From: Pseudomonas putida
Lineage (GTDB): Bacteria; Pseudomonadota; Gammaproteobacteria; Pseudomonadales; Pseudomonadaceae
Assembly: GCF_028682635.1 (NCBI RefSeq)
Contig: NZ_JANHLK010000001.1
Span: 124,001-188,000, forward strand
Reading direction: 5' to 3'
Length of the DNA stretch: 64,000 nt
Position numbers and translations under genes: made by a program. Under the pieces are notes generated by a model, which was not told the DNA's origin, made no database searches, and saw nothing but the letters and a program-made list of their open reading frames with translations. Below, in pieces: positions 1-8,314 of this stretch (within the stretch, counting starts at the first letter, position 1; each line of letters opens with the position of its first letter).

Positions 1-141
1 GACGACAAGCGCATCAAGGTGGAAGGCTACGGCGATGAATACCCGGTAGACGTGAACGCTTCCGAGCGCGGCCGTGCGCAGAACCGTCGAGTGGAAATCG
101 TGTTTTCCGACGAAAAAGGCCAGTTGGGCGCCGCCCGCTGA
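1..141 (+). CDS. OmpA-family outer membrane protein, C-terminal end (5' truncated)
   Basis: The frame is open from the first base and stops at 139-141. The 46 visible residues match the end of an OmpA-like peptidoglycan-binding domain: a GYGDEYPV strand, then the family signature N-x-S-x-x-G-R-A-x-N-R-R-V-E-I. That signature carries the conserved arginines that contact diaminopimelate. Only the tail is present, so the N-terminal part (lipoprotein, barrel or glycine-zipper) cannot be told. A rho-independent terminator follows downstream. Confidence 0.85.
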   Translation, partial: DDKRIKVEGYGDEYPVDVNASERGRAQNRRVEIVFSDEKGQLGAAR

Positions 142-157
142 ATGTGAAATCCGGCCT

Positions 158-258
158 GCAGGAGCTGACGAGTGAAACGAGGCTGCGATCTTTTGATCTT
201 CCTTGAAACTCAAGTGACCCTGTAAAGATCGCAGCCTCCTTTCAGTCGACAGCTCCTG
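158..258. repeat. REPIN, class A (degenerate inverted pair)
   Basis: Two inverted copies of the palindrome with core GGCTGCGATCTTT, each bordered by GCAGGAGCTG / CAGCTCCTGC, separated by about 30 bases. The same family occurs near 3.5, 8.2, 35.6 and 49.7 kb. It is the Pseudomonas REP type mobilised in trans by RAYT transposases; no RAYT gene is in the window. Confidence 0.75.
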
Positions 259-271
259 CAAATCTCGTACT

Positions 272-305
272 ACCCGGCGCTGCCAAACAGCGCCGGGTTT
301 TTTTA
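272..305 (+). terminator. Rho-independent terminator after the OmpA-family gene
   Basis: An 11-bp stem ACCCGGCGCTG / CAGCGCCGGGT with a short loop is followed by a run of seven T. It would end transcripts of the upstream OmpA-family gene. Confidence 0.85.
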
Positions 306-327
306 TGTCTGCCAAATATCTCGCAAA

Positions 328-362
328 ACAGTACAGTTCTTGCTGACACTGCACTGTACTGT
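328..362. promoter_or_regulatory. Inverted repeat upstream of the MocR gene (candidate operator)
   Basis: ACAGTACAGT at 328-337 is perfectly inverted as ACTGTACTGT at 353-362, with 15 bases between. The site lies 94-128 bases before the start of the MocR-type regulator, where promoter and autoregulatory sites are expected. MocR regulators commonly bind paired repeats in their own promoter regions; assigning this site to this regulator is inference. Confidence 0.45.
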
Positions 363-455
363 CGACTATTGTGGCAACTGTCCCCGTACACTTCTAAACT
401 GTTCCGGTATTGTTTTACACAAGAATAAAATACCCGTGAAATCGAGTGCTGCGTC

Positions 456-1895
456 ATGACCAACCTCTTGCTCTACCAACGTATTGCTCAGCAACTGGCC
501 GAAGACATCCGCCGTGGTGTCTATCAACCGGGCGAGCGCGTGCCTTCGGTGCGCAAGATGAGTTCGCAGCTCAACGTCAGCCATGCCACGGTGTTGCAGG
601 CGTATGCCAACCTCGAGGATCAGGGGCTGATCCGCGCGCGGCCGCAGTCCGGTTACTACGTGCACCAGACCCCGGCGCTGACGGCGCCGACCCCGGACAT
701 CGCCCGGGTCGAACGGCCAGGCCTGGTCACCCGCAGCAGCATCATCCAGCAGGTGTTGGTCGAATCGCGCCGTGAGGGCGTTTTTCCCCTGGGCGCCGCG
801 GTGCCCAGCGTCGACTATCTACCGGTGCGGGCGCTGCATCAGCAGTTGGCCAAGGTCACCCGGTTCCATAGCCCGCGGGCTTTCAGCTACATGTTCAGCC
901 CCGGTTTCGAACCCTTGCGCCGACAGGTGGCGATCCGCATGCGCGATGCCGGCGTGGTGGTCGACCCCTCGGAAGTGGTGATCACCCACGGCTGCGTCGA
1001 CGCCTTGCAGATGTCCCTGCGGGTGCTGACCCGGCCCGGTGACCTGATCGCAGCCGAGTCGCCAACCTACTACGGGTTGCTGCAGCTGGCCGATCTGCTG
1101 GGCCTCAAGGTCATAGAAATTCCCAGCGACCCGTCCACCGGCATGAGTCTGGAAGCCCTGCAATTGGCCGCCAACCAGTGGTCGATCAAGGCGCTGGTGC
1201 TGACCACTCGTCTGAGTAACCCGCTAGGCGGCACCATGCCCGAAGAGCGGCAGAAGCAGCTGCTGCGCCTGGCGTCGGACTTCGATATCCAGATCGTCGA
1301 AGACGATATCTACGGCGAGCTGATGTTCGAGCAGGGCCGCACCAAATCGCTCAAGGCCTATGACCGCCTGGATCGCGTGATCTATTGCTCCAGCTTCTCC
1401 AAGACCCTGTCGCCGGGAGTGCGGATCGGCTGGATGATTGCCGGCAAGTACCAGCAGGAGATCCAGCGCCTGCAGACTTTCAGTACTCATTCGGCCTGCA
1501 GCGTCACCCAGATGGGCATTGCCGCCTATCTGGAAAACGGTGGCTACGACCGCCATTTGCGTTACATCCGCCAGGAGTACCGCAAGAACCTCAGCGCTTT
1601 CCAGCTGGCGGTGCAGCAGTATTTCCCCGAAGGCACGCAGATGACCCGGCCGACCGGCGGTTTCATTTTGTGGGTGAGCCTGCCGGGACGGGTCAACACC
1701 CAGGAACTGCACGTGCGCGCGTTGCAGCAGGGCATCAGTATCGCGCCAGGGCTGATCTTCAGTAACACCGAGCAGTTCAATCACTGCATCCGGCTCAATT
1801 GCGGGATCCCATGGAACCGCGAAGCCGAACGGGCGTTGATGACCCTGGGCATGCTTGCCACCCAGCTCTGCCAGGAGATGGCCGGCGGCTTTTGA
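456..1895 (+). CDS. MocR-type (GntR/aminotransferase fusion) transcriptional regulator
   Basis: The 479-residue product has an N-terminal winged helix-turn-helix of the GntR family (about residues 5-75, with the PSVRKMSSQLNVSHATV segment). A linker and a fold-type I aminotransferase domain (about 105-470) follow. The Schiff-base lysine for PLP is Lys316 in SSFSKTLSPGVRIGW, and the NPLGGTM segment is in its usual place. MocR proteins use the PLP domain as a sensor of amino acid, amine or vitamin B6 metabolites and usually control a neighbouring gene. No obvious target is adjacent: divergent transcription would face the OmpA gene end. The start fits the domain boundary. The substrate and target are unknown. 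Confidence 0.9.
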   Translation: MTNLLLYQRIAQQLAEDIRRGVYQPGERVPSVRKMSSQLNVSHATVLQAYANLEDQGLIRARPQSGYYVHQTPALTAPTPDIARVERPGLVTRSSIIQQVLVESRREGVFPLGAAVPSVDYLPVRALHQQLAKVTRFHSPRAFSYMFSPGFEPLRRQVAIRMRDAGVVVDPSEVVITHGCVDALQMSLRVLTRPGDLIAAESPTYYGLLQLADLLGLKVIEIPSDPSTGMSLEALQLAANQWSIKALVLTTRLSNPLGGTMPEERQKQLLRLASDFDIQIVEDDIYGELMFEQGRTKSLKAYDRLDRVIYCSSFSKTLSPGVRIGWMIAGKYQQEIQRLQTFSTHSACSVTQMGIAAYLENGGYDRHLRYIRQEYRKNLSAFQLAVQQYFPEGTQMTRPTGGFILWVSLPGRVNTQELHVRALQQGISIAPGLIFSNTEQFNHCIRLNCGIPWNREAERALMTLGMLATQLCQEMAGGF

Positions 1896-1985
1896 CCGGG
1901 CGGTTCCGGTCCGTGCTTGTCACGGGGCGCGCAACAGGCGAGCATATGCACCTCTGTCGTTTTCGCCGTTTGCATCGTTGGGTCC

Positions 1986-2447
1986 ATGAAGCCGATTTTT
2001 CCTGCCGCCTGGCTGTTGATCTGCCTGTTAGCGAGTGTTCTGCCGGCGTCCGCGCAGGCCCAATCCGTGCAGGAAAAACCCACCGCCAGCACCCCGAAAA
2101 AAAACGCACCTGCGAGTAAAACCGCGCCGGCGAAAAAGACCGCCGCGGTAAAAAAGCGCCCACCGGTTGCTTCAAAGTCAAAACCGGCCAGCGAGGTGGT
2201 GAAAACCCCAATCCCTTCAGCCGACCTGGACCTGAGTTTGCCCAAGGACATGGTCGAAGAGCTGAAACCGGTCGGTACAGTGCCATTACCCAAGCGCGAA
2301 CCGGTGTTGCCGGAAATGTTCGGCGACAAAAACAACCAGTTCCAGATCAACGGCAAGCTGATCAATAACGAAATGCAGTTGCAACTGCGTAACGAAGAAC
2401 GCCGTGAAGTCGAAGGCGCGGCGCTGGAGTTCGAATTCAAGCGCTGA
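1986..2447 (+). CDS. Secreted or periplasmic Ala/Lys/Pro-rich protein of unknown function
   Basis: The start ATG at 1986 puts a clear signal peptide at the N-terminus (MKPIFPAAWLLICLLAS, cleavage likely after PASAQA), giving 153 residues. In-frame codons upstream would only add a polar stretch. The mature protein begins with a low-complexity Lys/Ala/Pro segment, including a run of lysines, and ends in a more ordered, charged region with several Glu-Arg pairs. I do not recognise a domain. A basic Ala/Lys/Pro linker after a signal sequence is seen in cell-wall-associated proteins, but that is only an analogy. It lies 90 bases after the MocR gene in the same direction. Confidence 0.7.
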   Translation: MKPIFPAAWLLICLLASVLPASAQAQSVQEKPTASTPKKNAPASKTAPAKKTAAVKKRPPVASKSKPASEVVKTPIPSADLDLSLPKDMVEELKPVGTVPLPKREPVLPEMFGDKNNQFQINGKLINNEMQLQLRNEERREVEGAALEFEFKR

Positions 2448-2462
2448 ATCCCGCCTTTGCAT

Positions 2463-2516
2463 GCCCGCAAGCAAAGACGCTTGGTCGGAGACTGCCCGGT
2501 CACGCTCGCTTGCGGG
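2463..2516. repeat. Inverted repeat after the Ala/Lys/Pro-rich gene
   Basis: CCCGCAAGC at 2464-2472 pairs with GCTTGCGGG at 2508-2516. A second small hairpin (GGGTAAAAACCC) overlaps its right arm. There is no good T-tract, so this is more likely a degenerate palindrome than a strong terminator. Confidence 0.4.
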
Positions 2517-2612
2517 TAAAAACCCGAGGCCGAGTAATTTAAAACAACTGTTTTAGCGGTTACTCTGTGCCCCGTCCTTTAACACATTGCTCGTCGCGAG
2601 GAACTTTTCGTC

Positions 2613-2867
2613 ATGAAATGCCGTGAGGGCTGTGGCGCCTGCTGCATAGCCCCTTCCATCAGTTCACCGATTCCCGGTATGCCCAATGGCAAAGCCGCCG
2701 GGGAGCGTTGCCTGCAACTCTCTGCAGAAAACCTGTGCAACATTTTCGGTAAACCCGAGCGTCCGGCGGTGTGTTCGGCTTTCGAGGCTGACGTCGAGGT
2801 GTGTGGCAGCAGCAGCGAAGAGGCTATTCGGTTGATTGGCTGGTGGGAGCAAATGACGGCCGCGTGA
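2613..2867 (+). CDS. YkgJ-family cysteine-cluster protein
   Basis: An 84-residue protein whose N-terminus, MKCREGCGACCIAPSI, and later Cys residues (C at about 33, 42, 54 and 63) fit the YkgJ/CxxCxxCC family. Family members are thought to hold zinc or an Fe-S cluster. The function is not established. It is short but complete for this subfamily, and stands alone with its own upstream AT-rich region. Confidence 0.85.
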   Translation: MKCREGCGACCIAPSISSPIPGMPNGKAAGERCLQLSAENLCNIFGKPERPAVCSAFEADVEVCGSSSEEAIRLIGWWEQMTAA

Positions 2868-2908
2868 TGTGTTCGACGAACGGAACTTCAACAATAAGGA
2901 ATAAGATT

Positions 2909-3514
2909 ATGGGTTCGCTGCATCGTATGGCTGTGTTGTGTGGTTTGACGGCTGTCCTGGCCACGTCGGTCGCCCAGGCCGAAGACTGGAAGGTCGCCAG
3001 GAATGAAGACGGCATCAAGATATCCCTGAGTGAAGTGCCCGGCTCCGACTACAAGGCCTATCAGGGCGTCACGCTGATGAAGACCACCGTGGCCAAGCTG
3101 CGCGCGCTGCAGGAAGACGTGGTCGGCACCTGCGCCTGGATTCACGAGTGCAAGACCCAGAAGTTGCTCAAGCGCGAAGGCGACCAGAGCTGGACCTACA
3201 CCCAGTTCAATACGCCATGGCCGGTCACGCCGCGTGATTCGGTGGTGCATATCACCACGACTGTTGGTGCTGATGGCAGCCTGACCCGCAAGCTCGAGGG
3301 CGTGCCGAAATACATTCCTGAAGAAAAAGGTTTTGTCCGGGTCGCCAAGGTCGACGGTTTCTGGAAGTTCGTACCCAAGGGCGATCAGGTCGAGGTGACC
3401 TACCAGGTGCATACCGAGCCTGGCGGCAGCGTGCCATCGATGGTGGCCAACAAGTTTGTGGTCGATGCCCCGTTCAATACGTTGAAAGCCCTGAAAGAGC
3501 GCGCCGAGAAGTAA
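2909..3514 (+). CDS. START-domain (lipid-binding-like) exported protein
   Basis: I chose ATG 2909 because AAGGA at 2896-2900 is a good ribosome binding site and because it gives a signal peptide (MGSLHRMAVLCGLTAVLATSVAQA) before the mature EDWKVARNEDGI. The 201-residue product then shows the START/Bet v 1-like order: GIKISLSEVPGSDYKAYQG, the central WTYTQFNTPWPVTPRDSVV motif and the C-terminal VPSMVANKFVVDAPFNTLKAL helix. START domains bind lipids in a deep cavity; in Pseudomonas the ligand is unknown. It is probably periplasmic. It follows the YkgJ-like gene by about 40 bases and may be co-transcribed. Confidence 0.88.
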   Translation: MGSLHRMAVLCGLTAVLATSVAQAEDWKVARNEDGIKISLSEVPGSDYKAYQGVTLMKTTVAKLRALQEDVVGTCAWIHECKTQKLLKREGDQSWTYTQFNTPWPVTPRDSVVHITTTVGADGSLTRKLEGVPKYIPEEKGFVRVAKVDGFWKFVPKGDQVEVTYQVHTEPGGSVPSMVANKFVVDAPFNTLKALKERAEK

Positions 3515-3525
3515 CGCCGATCAAA

Positions 3526-3566
3526 GATCGCAGCCCCTGTAGGAGCTGCCGAAGGCTGCGATCTTT
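3526..3566. repeat. REP element, class A (single plus half copy)
   Basis: AAGATCGCAGCC followed by TGTAGGAGCTGCCGAAGGCT and GCGATCTTTCG forms a compact palindrome of the same family as the other class A elements. Confidence 0.75.
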
Positions 3567-3788
3567 CGCCTTTATTGTGTTTCCAGATATTCGTTGCACA
3601 AAATTTTCACAAAGCCTCCAAGACAATTCGCCCGCGCCGCCATCGACGAACAGTAATCAATGGCAATGCCGCGATTGATCGTGCAACATTTGCGCACCGC
3701 GCAAACCCCGGGGCCGAGTACTGGCCAACAGAGGGCAGGGCGCAGCTGTATTTTCGAAACTTCAACTTCCAATGGGTCCTAAAACGAC

Positions 3789-5888
3789 ATGGCAATCCCG
3801 GACGCCCTGAGTCAGAAGCGAGCATCGAGTCGCTTGCTGCAACCGACCGTCAAATCGCATCTGGCCTACACGCTGTTGTGCGCTCTGGTCATGATGGTGA
3901 TGTTTTCCGCACTGCGCCTCGCGCTGCTGGTCTACAACCGCGAAATGATCCTCGATACACCGGCCGCGACCTTTTTCGAAGCATTCGCCAATGGCCTGCG
4001 TTTCGACCTGCGCCTGGTGGTGTACCTGAGCATTCCGCTGGTGCTGGCGCTGTTCAGTGCCAGGGCCATGGCCGCGCGCGGGATCTTTCGCCTGTGGCTG
4101 ACGGTAACTTCCAGCATCGCGCTGTTCCTCGGCCTGATGGAGATGGACTTCTACCGTGAATTCCACCAGCGCCTCAACGGGCTGGTCTTCCAGTATGTGA
4201 AGGAAGACCCGAAAACCGTGATGAGCATGCTCTGGTACGGTTTCCCGGTGGTTCGCTACCTGCTGGCCTGGGCCTTGGGTACCTGGATCCTGAGCCTGGC
4301 GTTCAAGGGTGCCGACCGTGCCACGCGTCCCCGTGGCCCGTTCAGTGGCGGCAGCATCAGCACCCGCCAGGTGGCTCCCTGGTACTCGCGCGCCATGGTG
4401 TTCGTGGTCTGCCTGCTGATCTGCGTGGTCGCGGCCCGCGGTACCTTGCGCCAAGGCCCGCCCATGCGTTGGGGTGATGTCTACACCACTGATTCCAACT
4501 TCGCCAACCAGCTGGGCCTCAACGGTACCCTGTCCCTGGTGGCGGCGGCGAAGAGCCGGATGTCCGAAGATCGCGACAACATCTGGAAAGCCACCTTGCC
4601 GCAACCGATGGCGCAGCAGACCGTACGCGACCTGCTGGTGATGCAGGACGACAAACTGGTGGATGGCGAGACCGCCGCCGTGCGTCGCGACTACACACCG
4701 CCGGCGGACAAGACCCTGCCGATCAAGAACGTCGTCGTGATCCTGATGGAAAGCATGGCCGGTCACTCGGTGGGTGTACTGGGCGGGCCGGGCAACATCA
4801 CGCCATACCTCGACAAACTGTCGAAGGAAGGCCTGTTGTTCGACCGCTTCTTCTCCAACGGTACCCACACCCACCAGGGCATGTTCGCCACCATGGCCTG
4901 CTTCCCGAACTTGCCGGGTTTCGAATACCTGATGCAGACCCCGGAGGGCAGCCACAAACTGTCCGGCCTGCCGCAGCTGCTCAGCGCTCGTGACTACGAC
5001 GACGTGTATGTCTACAACGGCGATTTCGCCTGGGACAACCAGTCCGGTTTCTTCAGCAACCAGGGCATGACCAACTTCATCGGGCGTAACGACTTCGTCA
5101 ACCCGGTGTTCTCCGACCCGACCTGGGGTGTGTCCGACCAGGACATGTTCGACCGTGGCCTGGTGGAGCTCAAGGCCCGTGATGGCAAGGACAAGAAACC
5201 CTTCTATGCCTTGCTGCAAACCCTGTCCAACCACACCCCGTACGCCTTGCCGAGCCCATTGCCGGTTGAGCGTGTGACCGATCGCGGCAGCCTGAACGAG
5301 CATTTGACGGCCATGCGTTACTCGGACTGGGCGCTGGGCCAGTTCTTCGAAAAGGCGCGCAATGAGCCGTACTTCAAGGAAACCCTGTTTGTCATCGTCG
5401 GCGACCACGGTTTCGGCAACGAACGCCAGATCACCGAAATGGACCTGGGTCGTTTCAACGTGCCGATGCTGCTGATCGCACCGGGCATCCAGGAAAAATT
5501 CGGCACCCTCGACCACACCGTGGGTACTCAGGTCGACATCGTGCCGACCATCATGGGTCGGATCGGTGGCGAAGTGCGTCATCAGTGCTGGGGCCGCGAC
5601 TTGCTCAACCTGCCTGAGGGCGATACCGGGTTTGGCGTGATCAAGCCATCGGGCAGCGAGCAGACCACCGCGATCATCACCGCGGACCAGATTCTGGTGT
5701 TGCCGAAGGACAAGGACATGGAGCCGAAGATGTACCAGTATGAACTGGGCGCTACGCCTCGTGCCGTGGTCGTTCCGAATGCACCGCGTACCGCCGAGCT
5801 TAAAACCAAGCTCGAAGCGTTCCTGCAAACGGCGACCAAGAGCCTGATCGATAACACCGCTGGTGTGGTCGACGGCAAGCCGGACTAA
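3789..5888 (+). CDS. LTA-synthase-family membrane sulfatase / phosphoglycerol-transferase-like protein
   Basis: The 699-residue protein begins with about five transmembrane helices (residues 25-215), followed by a large periplasmic alkaline-phosphatase-superfamily domain (about 300-650). Visible active-site landmarks are VVVILMESMAGHS (first metal-binding Glu), NGTHTHQGMFATM (the nucleophile is probably Thr361), WGVSDQDMFDRG and the metal site IVGDHGFGNE. The family transfers phosphoglycerol or phosphoethanolamine head groups from phospholipids to glycans or proteins outside the inner membrane. In Pseudomonas the acceptor may be periplasmic glucan (OpgB-like), but that is inference. It stands alone with a strong terminator. 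A long open frame antisense to it is a codon-bias shadow. Confidence 0.88.
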   Translation: MAIPDALSQKRASSRLLQPTVKSHLAYTLLCALVMMVMFSALRLALLVYNREMILDTPAATFFEAFANGLRFDLRLVVYLSIPLVLALFSARAMAARGIFRLWLTVTSSIALFLGLMEMDFYREFHQRLNGLVFQYVKEDPKTVMSMLWYGFPVVRYLLAWALGTWILSLAFKGADRATRPRGPFSGGSISTRQVAPWYSRAMVFVVCLLICVVAARGTLRQGPPMRWGDVYTTDSNFANQLGLNGTLSLVAAAKSRMSEDRDNIWKATLPQPMAQQTVRDLLVMQDDKLVDGETAAVRRDYTPPADKTLPIKNVVVILMESMAGHSVGVLGGPGNITPYLDKLSKEGLLFDRFFSNGTHTHQGMFATMACFPNLPGFEYLMQTPEGSHKLSGLPQLLSARDYDDVYVYNGDFAWDNQSGFFSNQGMTNFIGRNDFVNPVFSDPTWGVSDQDMFDRGLVELKARDGKDKKPFYALLQTLSNHTPYALPSPLPVERVTDRGSLNEHLTAMRYSDWALGQFFEKARNEPYFKETLFVIVGDHGFGNERQITEMDLGRFNVPMLLIAPGIQEKFGTLDHTVGTQVDIVPTIMGRIGGEVRHQCWGRDLLNLPEGDTGFGVIKPSGSEQTTAIITADQILVLPKDKDMEPKMYQYELGATPRAVVVPNAPRTAELKTKLEAFLQTATKSLIDNTAGVVDGKPD

Positions 5889-5901
5889 ACAACGCTGCAA
5901 T

Positions 5902-5934
5902 AAAAAAGAGGCCCTTCAAGGGCCTCTTTTTTTA
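5902..5934 (+). terminator. Rho-independent terminator after the LTA-synthase-like gene
   Basis: The stem AGAGGCCCTT / AAGGGCCTCT with a 2-base loop is flanked by A and T runs, so it could act in both directions. On the minus strand it also lies just after the small DUF3309 gene. Confidence 0.9.
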
Positions 5935-5946
5935 TCGGTCAAAACT

Positions 5947-6099
5947 TCATATCTTGCCGAGCAACACCAGGATCAGTATCACCACCAACACCACGCCGAT
6001 GATACCGGACGGGCCATAACCCCAACTTCTGGAGTGCGGGAAGACCGGTAGACCACCGATCAGTAACAGGATCAGAATGATCAGAAGAATTGTGCCCAT
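5947..6099 (-). CDS. DUF3309-family small membrane protein
   Basis: A 50-residue protein, read on the minus strand: MGTILLIILILLLIGGLPVF, then a short polar HSRSWGYGPSG turn, then a second hydrophobic helix ending VLLGKI. The two-helix pattern and the W-GYGPSG loop are the DUF3309 signature, a family of abundant small Pseudomonas membrane proteins of unknown role. AAGGAAACAG upstream of the start is an acceptable ribosome binding site. Confidence 0.85.
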   Translation of the reverse strand: MGTILLIILILLLIGGLPVFPHSRSWGYGPSGIIGVVLVVILILVLLGKI

Positions 6100-6384
6100 G
6101 TCTGTTTCCTTGCTGTAAGTGTTCAGGAATGACTTAGCCGTTATCAGTCAGCGGGAATGTCATTAATTCGAGCTGCTTAAAAAATCCGACCGCGACGCAA
6201 GGCAGAAAATTCCAAGTTTTTTTGCGGTTTTTAGAACTATTGCCTATTCCGTCTGCTGTTAAGTTAGTTGGTGCGCCGCGTTCGTGGTTTGCTTGGGGCA
6301 TTCAGCAATCTGATAGAGCGTGGGTCGGCCTACAGCCTTCGCTACACTCGACGCATCTTCCCCAGAACAACAAGGCTGTTTGCT

Positions 6385-7200
6385 ATGCAAAATCGCATGA
6401 TGATCACTGGCGCAGGCTCCGGCCTGGGTCGCGAAATCGCGCTGCGCTGGGCGCGCGAAGGCTGGCAGCTGGCCTTGTCGGATGTCAGCGAAACGGGTTT
6501 GCAGGAAACCCTGAAGCTGGTGCGCGAAGCCGGTGGCGATGGCTTCATCCAGCGCTGTGATGTGCGTGACTACAGTCAACTGACCGCCTTCGCCCAGGCA
6601 TGCGAAGTCAAGCTGGGGGGCATCGACGTCATCGTCAACAACGCGGGCGTGGCCTCGGGCGGGTTCTTCAGCGAGCTGTCCCTGGAGGACTGGGACTGGC
6701 AGATCGCAATCAACCTCATGGGCGTGGTCAAGGGTTGCAAGGCCTTCCTGCCGTTGCTGGAGAAGAGCAAGGGCAAGATCATCAACATCGCGTCGATGGC
6801 GGCGTTGATGCAAGGCCCGGCCATGAGCAACTACAACGTGGCCAAGGCCGGCGTGGTGGCGTTGTCCGAAAGCCTGCTGATCGAACTCGCGCATCAGGAA
6901 GTCGGCGTGCATGTGGTGTGCCCATCGTTCTTCCAGACCAATCTGCTGGACTCCTTCCGCGGCCCGACCCCGGCCATGAAAGCCCAGGTCGGCAAGTTGC
7001 TGGAAAGCTCGCCCATCAGTGCCGCCGATATCGCCGACTATATCTACCAGCAAGTCGCCGCTGGCGAATTCATGATCCTGCCCCACGAACAGGGCCGCCA
7101 GGCCTGGGCGCTGAAGCAGAAGAACCCGCAACTGCTGTACAACGAAATGACCCTGATGGCCGACAAGATGCGCGCCAAGGCCAAACAATCCGCAAGCTGA
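6385..7200 (+). CDS. SDR-family NAD(P)-dependent oxidoreductase
   Basis: From ATG 6385 (271 residues) the protein opens with the classical SDR cofactor motif ITGAGSGLG at residues 7-15. NNAG comes around 85-88, and the catalytic Ser137, Tyr150 (SNYNVAKAG) and Lys154 are all present. The C-terminal 40 residues are a charged helix, unlike minimal SDRs. An in-frame start 117 bases upstream would add an Arg-rich extension before the Rossmann fold, which is implausible. The substrate cannot be predicted. It is followed after 64 bases by the YnfA gene on the same strand. Confidence 0.9.
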   Translation: MQNRMMITGAGSGLGREIALRWAREGWQLALSDVSETGLQETLKLVREAGGDGFIQRCDVRDYSQLTAFAQACEVKLGGIDVIVNNAGVASGGFFSELSLEDWDWQIAINLMGVVKGCKAFLPLLEKSKGKIINIASMAALMQGPAMSNYNVAKAGVVALSESLLIELAHQEVGVHVVCPSFFQTNLLDSFRGPTPAMKAQVGKLLESSPISAADIADYIYQQVAAGEFMILPHEQGRQAWALKQKNPQLLYNEMTLMADKMRAKAKQSAS

Positions 7201-7264
7201 ACTTGCCCGCCTGCAACAGCCTCGTTAGGGTGGCCGCCATCGGCCATCCTCGCGAGACCTTCCC

Positions 7265-7597
7265 ATGCTCAATTACCTGTGGTTTTTCCTCGCGGCGCTG
7301 TTCGAAATCGCCGGTTGCTTTGCCTTCTGGATGTGGTTGCGCCAGGGTAAAAGCGTCTGGTGGGTGCTGCCGGCGCTGCTCAGCCTGACGTTGTTCGCGC
7401 TGTTGCTGACGCGAATAGAAGCGACTTATGCAGGCCGCGCCTATGCCGCCTACGGCGGTATCTACATCATTGCTTCGATTGGCTGGCTGGCGGTGGTCGA
7501 GCGGATTCGTCCGCTGGGCTCCGACTGGCTCGGCGTGGCGCTGTGCGTGATCGGCGCAAGCATCATCCTGTTCGGCCCGCGCTTCTCGGCCTCCTGA
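7265..7597 (+). CDS. YnfA-family (UPF0060) small inner-membrane protein
   Basis: 110 residues with four predicted transmembrane helices. The family hallmarks [10 protein letters not shown] near the N-terminus and [12 protein letters not shown] in the third helix are visible. YnfA proteins belong to the drug/metabolite transporter superfamily and resemble small multidrug resistance pumps. Export of cationic compounds is suspected for some members, but the Pseudomonas substrate is unknown. Confidence 0.9.
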   Translation: MLNYLWFFLAALFEIAGCFAFWMWLRQGKSVWWVLPALLSLTLFALLLTRIEATYAGRAYAAYGGIYIIASIGWLAVVERIRPLGSDWLGVALCVIGASIILFGPRFSAS

Positions 7598-7753
7598 CGA
7601 ATCGGCCTTGCTTGATAGAAGTGGTGTGTCAGACATTTCCTTCAGCAAGGTAGGCCTGTGCTTGTAGGTTTGGTCTGGATTACCGCGGCTGCCTTGTAGG
7701 CCCGCGGTGCGCCGGGCATCTTCAAGGTCCGATAACTCTGAAGGACCACAGCC

Positions 7754-7945
7754 ATGCTTGTACTGAGTCGCGTAGTCGGCGAATTGATTTCCATCGGCGA
7801 CACCATTTCGGTGCGCATCATCGCCGTCAATGGCGGCAATGTGCGCTTCGGCATCGAAGCCCCGCACGATGTCAGCGTGCACCGTACCGAGATCTACGAG
7901 CGAATCCAGCGCAAGCTGGCGCGGAACAGGAAATCAGTCGAATAG
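7754..7945 (+). CDS. csrA: CsrA/Rsm-family RNA-binding regulator (extra paralog, probably RsmI-type)
   Basis: 63 residues with the full CsrA pattern: [10 protein letters not shown] (Arg6 in the beta-1 strand is a main RNA contact), the [11 protein letters not shown] core, and [21 protein letters not shown], which includes the second RNA-contact Arg. The dimer binds GGA loops in mRNA leaders and represses or stabilises messages in the Gac/Rsm pathway. Fluorescent pseudomonads carry RsmA, RsmE and RsmI. The sequence is neither RsmA- nor RsmE-like to my eye, and its position near the NAGGN genes fits what I recall for rsmI of P. putida, so RsmI is an inference. A GAAGGA ribosome binding site precedes it. 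Its 3' end overlaps the convergent yheU-like gene by 12 bases. Confidence 0.88.
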   Translation: MLVLSRVVGELISIGDTISVRIIAVNGGNVRFGIEAPHDVSVHRTEIYERIQRKLARNRKSVE

Positions 7946-8161
7946 GTGCTTGGGCACGTCATGCTTGAGCATCAGCTGGCATTGCTCGCTTTCCGGATCG
8001 AAGACAATCAGGGCCTGGCCCTTGATCAAGGCCTGGCGAACCCGCAAGACACGGGTTTCCAGCGGCGTGTCATCGCCATTGTCGGTACCGTCGCGGGTCA
8101 CGAAGTCTTCGATCAGGCGGGTCAGGGTGTCGACTTCAAGTTGGTCGTGGGGAATCAGCAT
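7934..8161 (-). CDS. YheU-family protein
   Basis: The 75-residue product starts [13 protein letters not shown] and contains [14 protein letters not shown], both closely matching the YheU family (function unknown). I chose the start at 8161 rather than the in-frame ATG at 8176 because GAGGTG sits five bases upstream and the family begins with MLIP. It converges on the csrA-like gene with a 12-base overlap. Confidence 0.88.
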   Translation of the reverse strand: MLIPHDQLEVDTLTRLIEDFVTRDGTDNGDDTPLETRVLRVRQALIKGQALIVFDPESEQCQLMLKHDVPKHLFD

Positions 8162-8217
8162 GGGCACCTCTGTCAAATCAATGGCGCGATGCTACGGTGG
8201 TTATGAACGCATCACCA

Positions 8218-8300
8218 GTAGGAGCTGCCGCAGGCTGCGATCTTTTGACTTTGATTTTTAAAAACAAGATCAAGAGATCGCAGCCTGCGGCGGCTCCTAC
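8218..8300. repeat. REPIN, class A
   Basis: A near-perfect inverted pair: GTAGGAGCTGCCGCAGGCTG then CGATCTTTT on the left, and GATCGCAGCCTGCGGCGGCT plus CCTAC on the right, with an AT-rich spacer of about 25 bases. It lies between the yheU-like gene and the NAGGN peptidase. Confidence 0.85.
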
Positions 8301-8314
8301 AGGATTGTGTTTCC

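Noticed and set aside
3762..5900. A 712-codon open frame on the minus strand opposite the LTA-synthase-like gene
   Set aside because: His/Gln/Val-rich composition and no domain; it mirrors the codon bias of the real gene.
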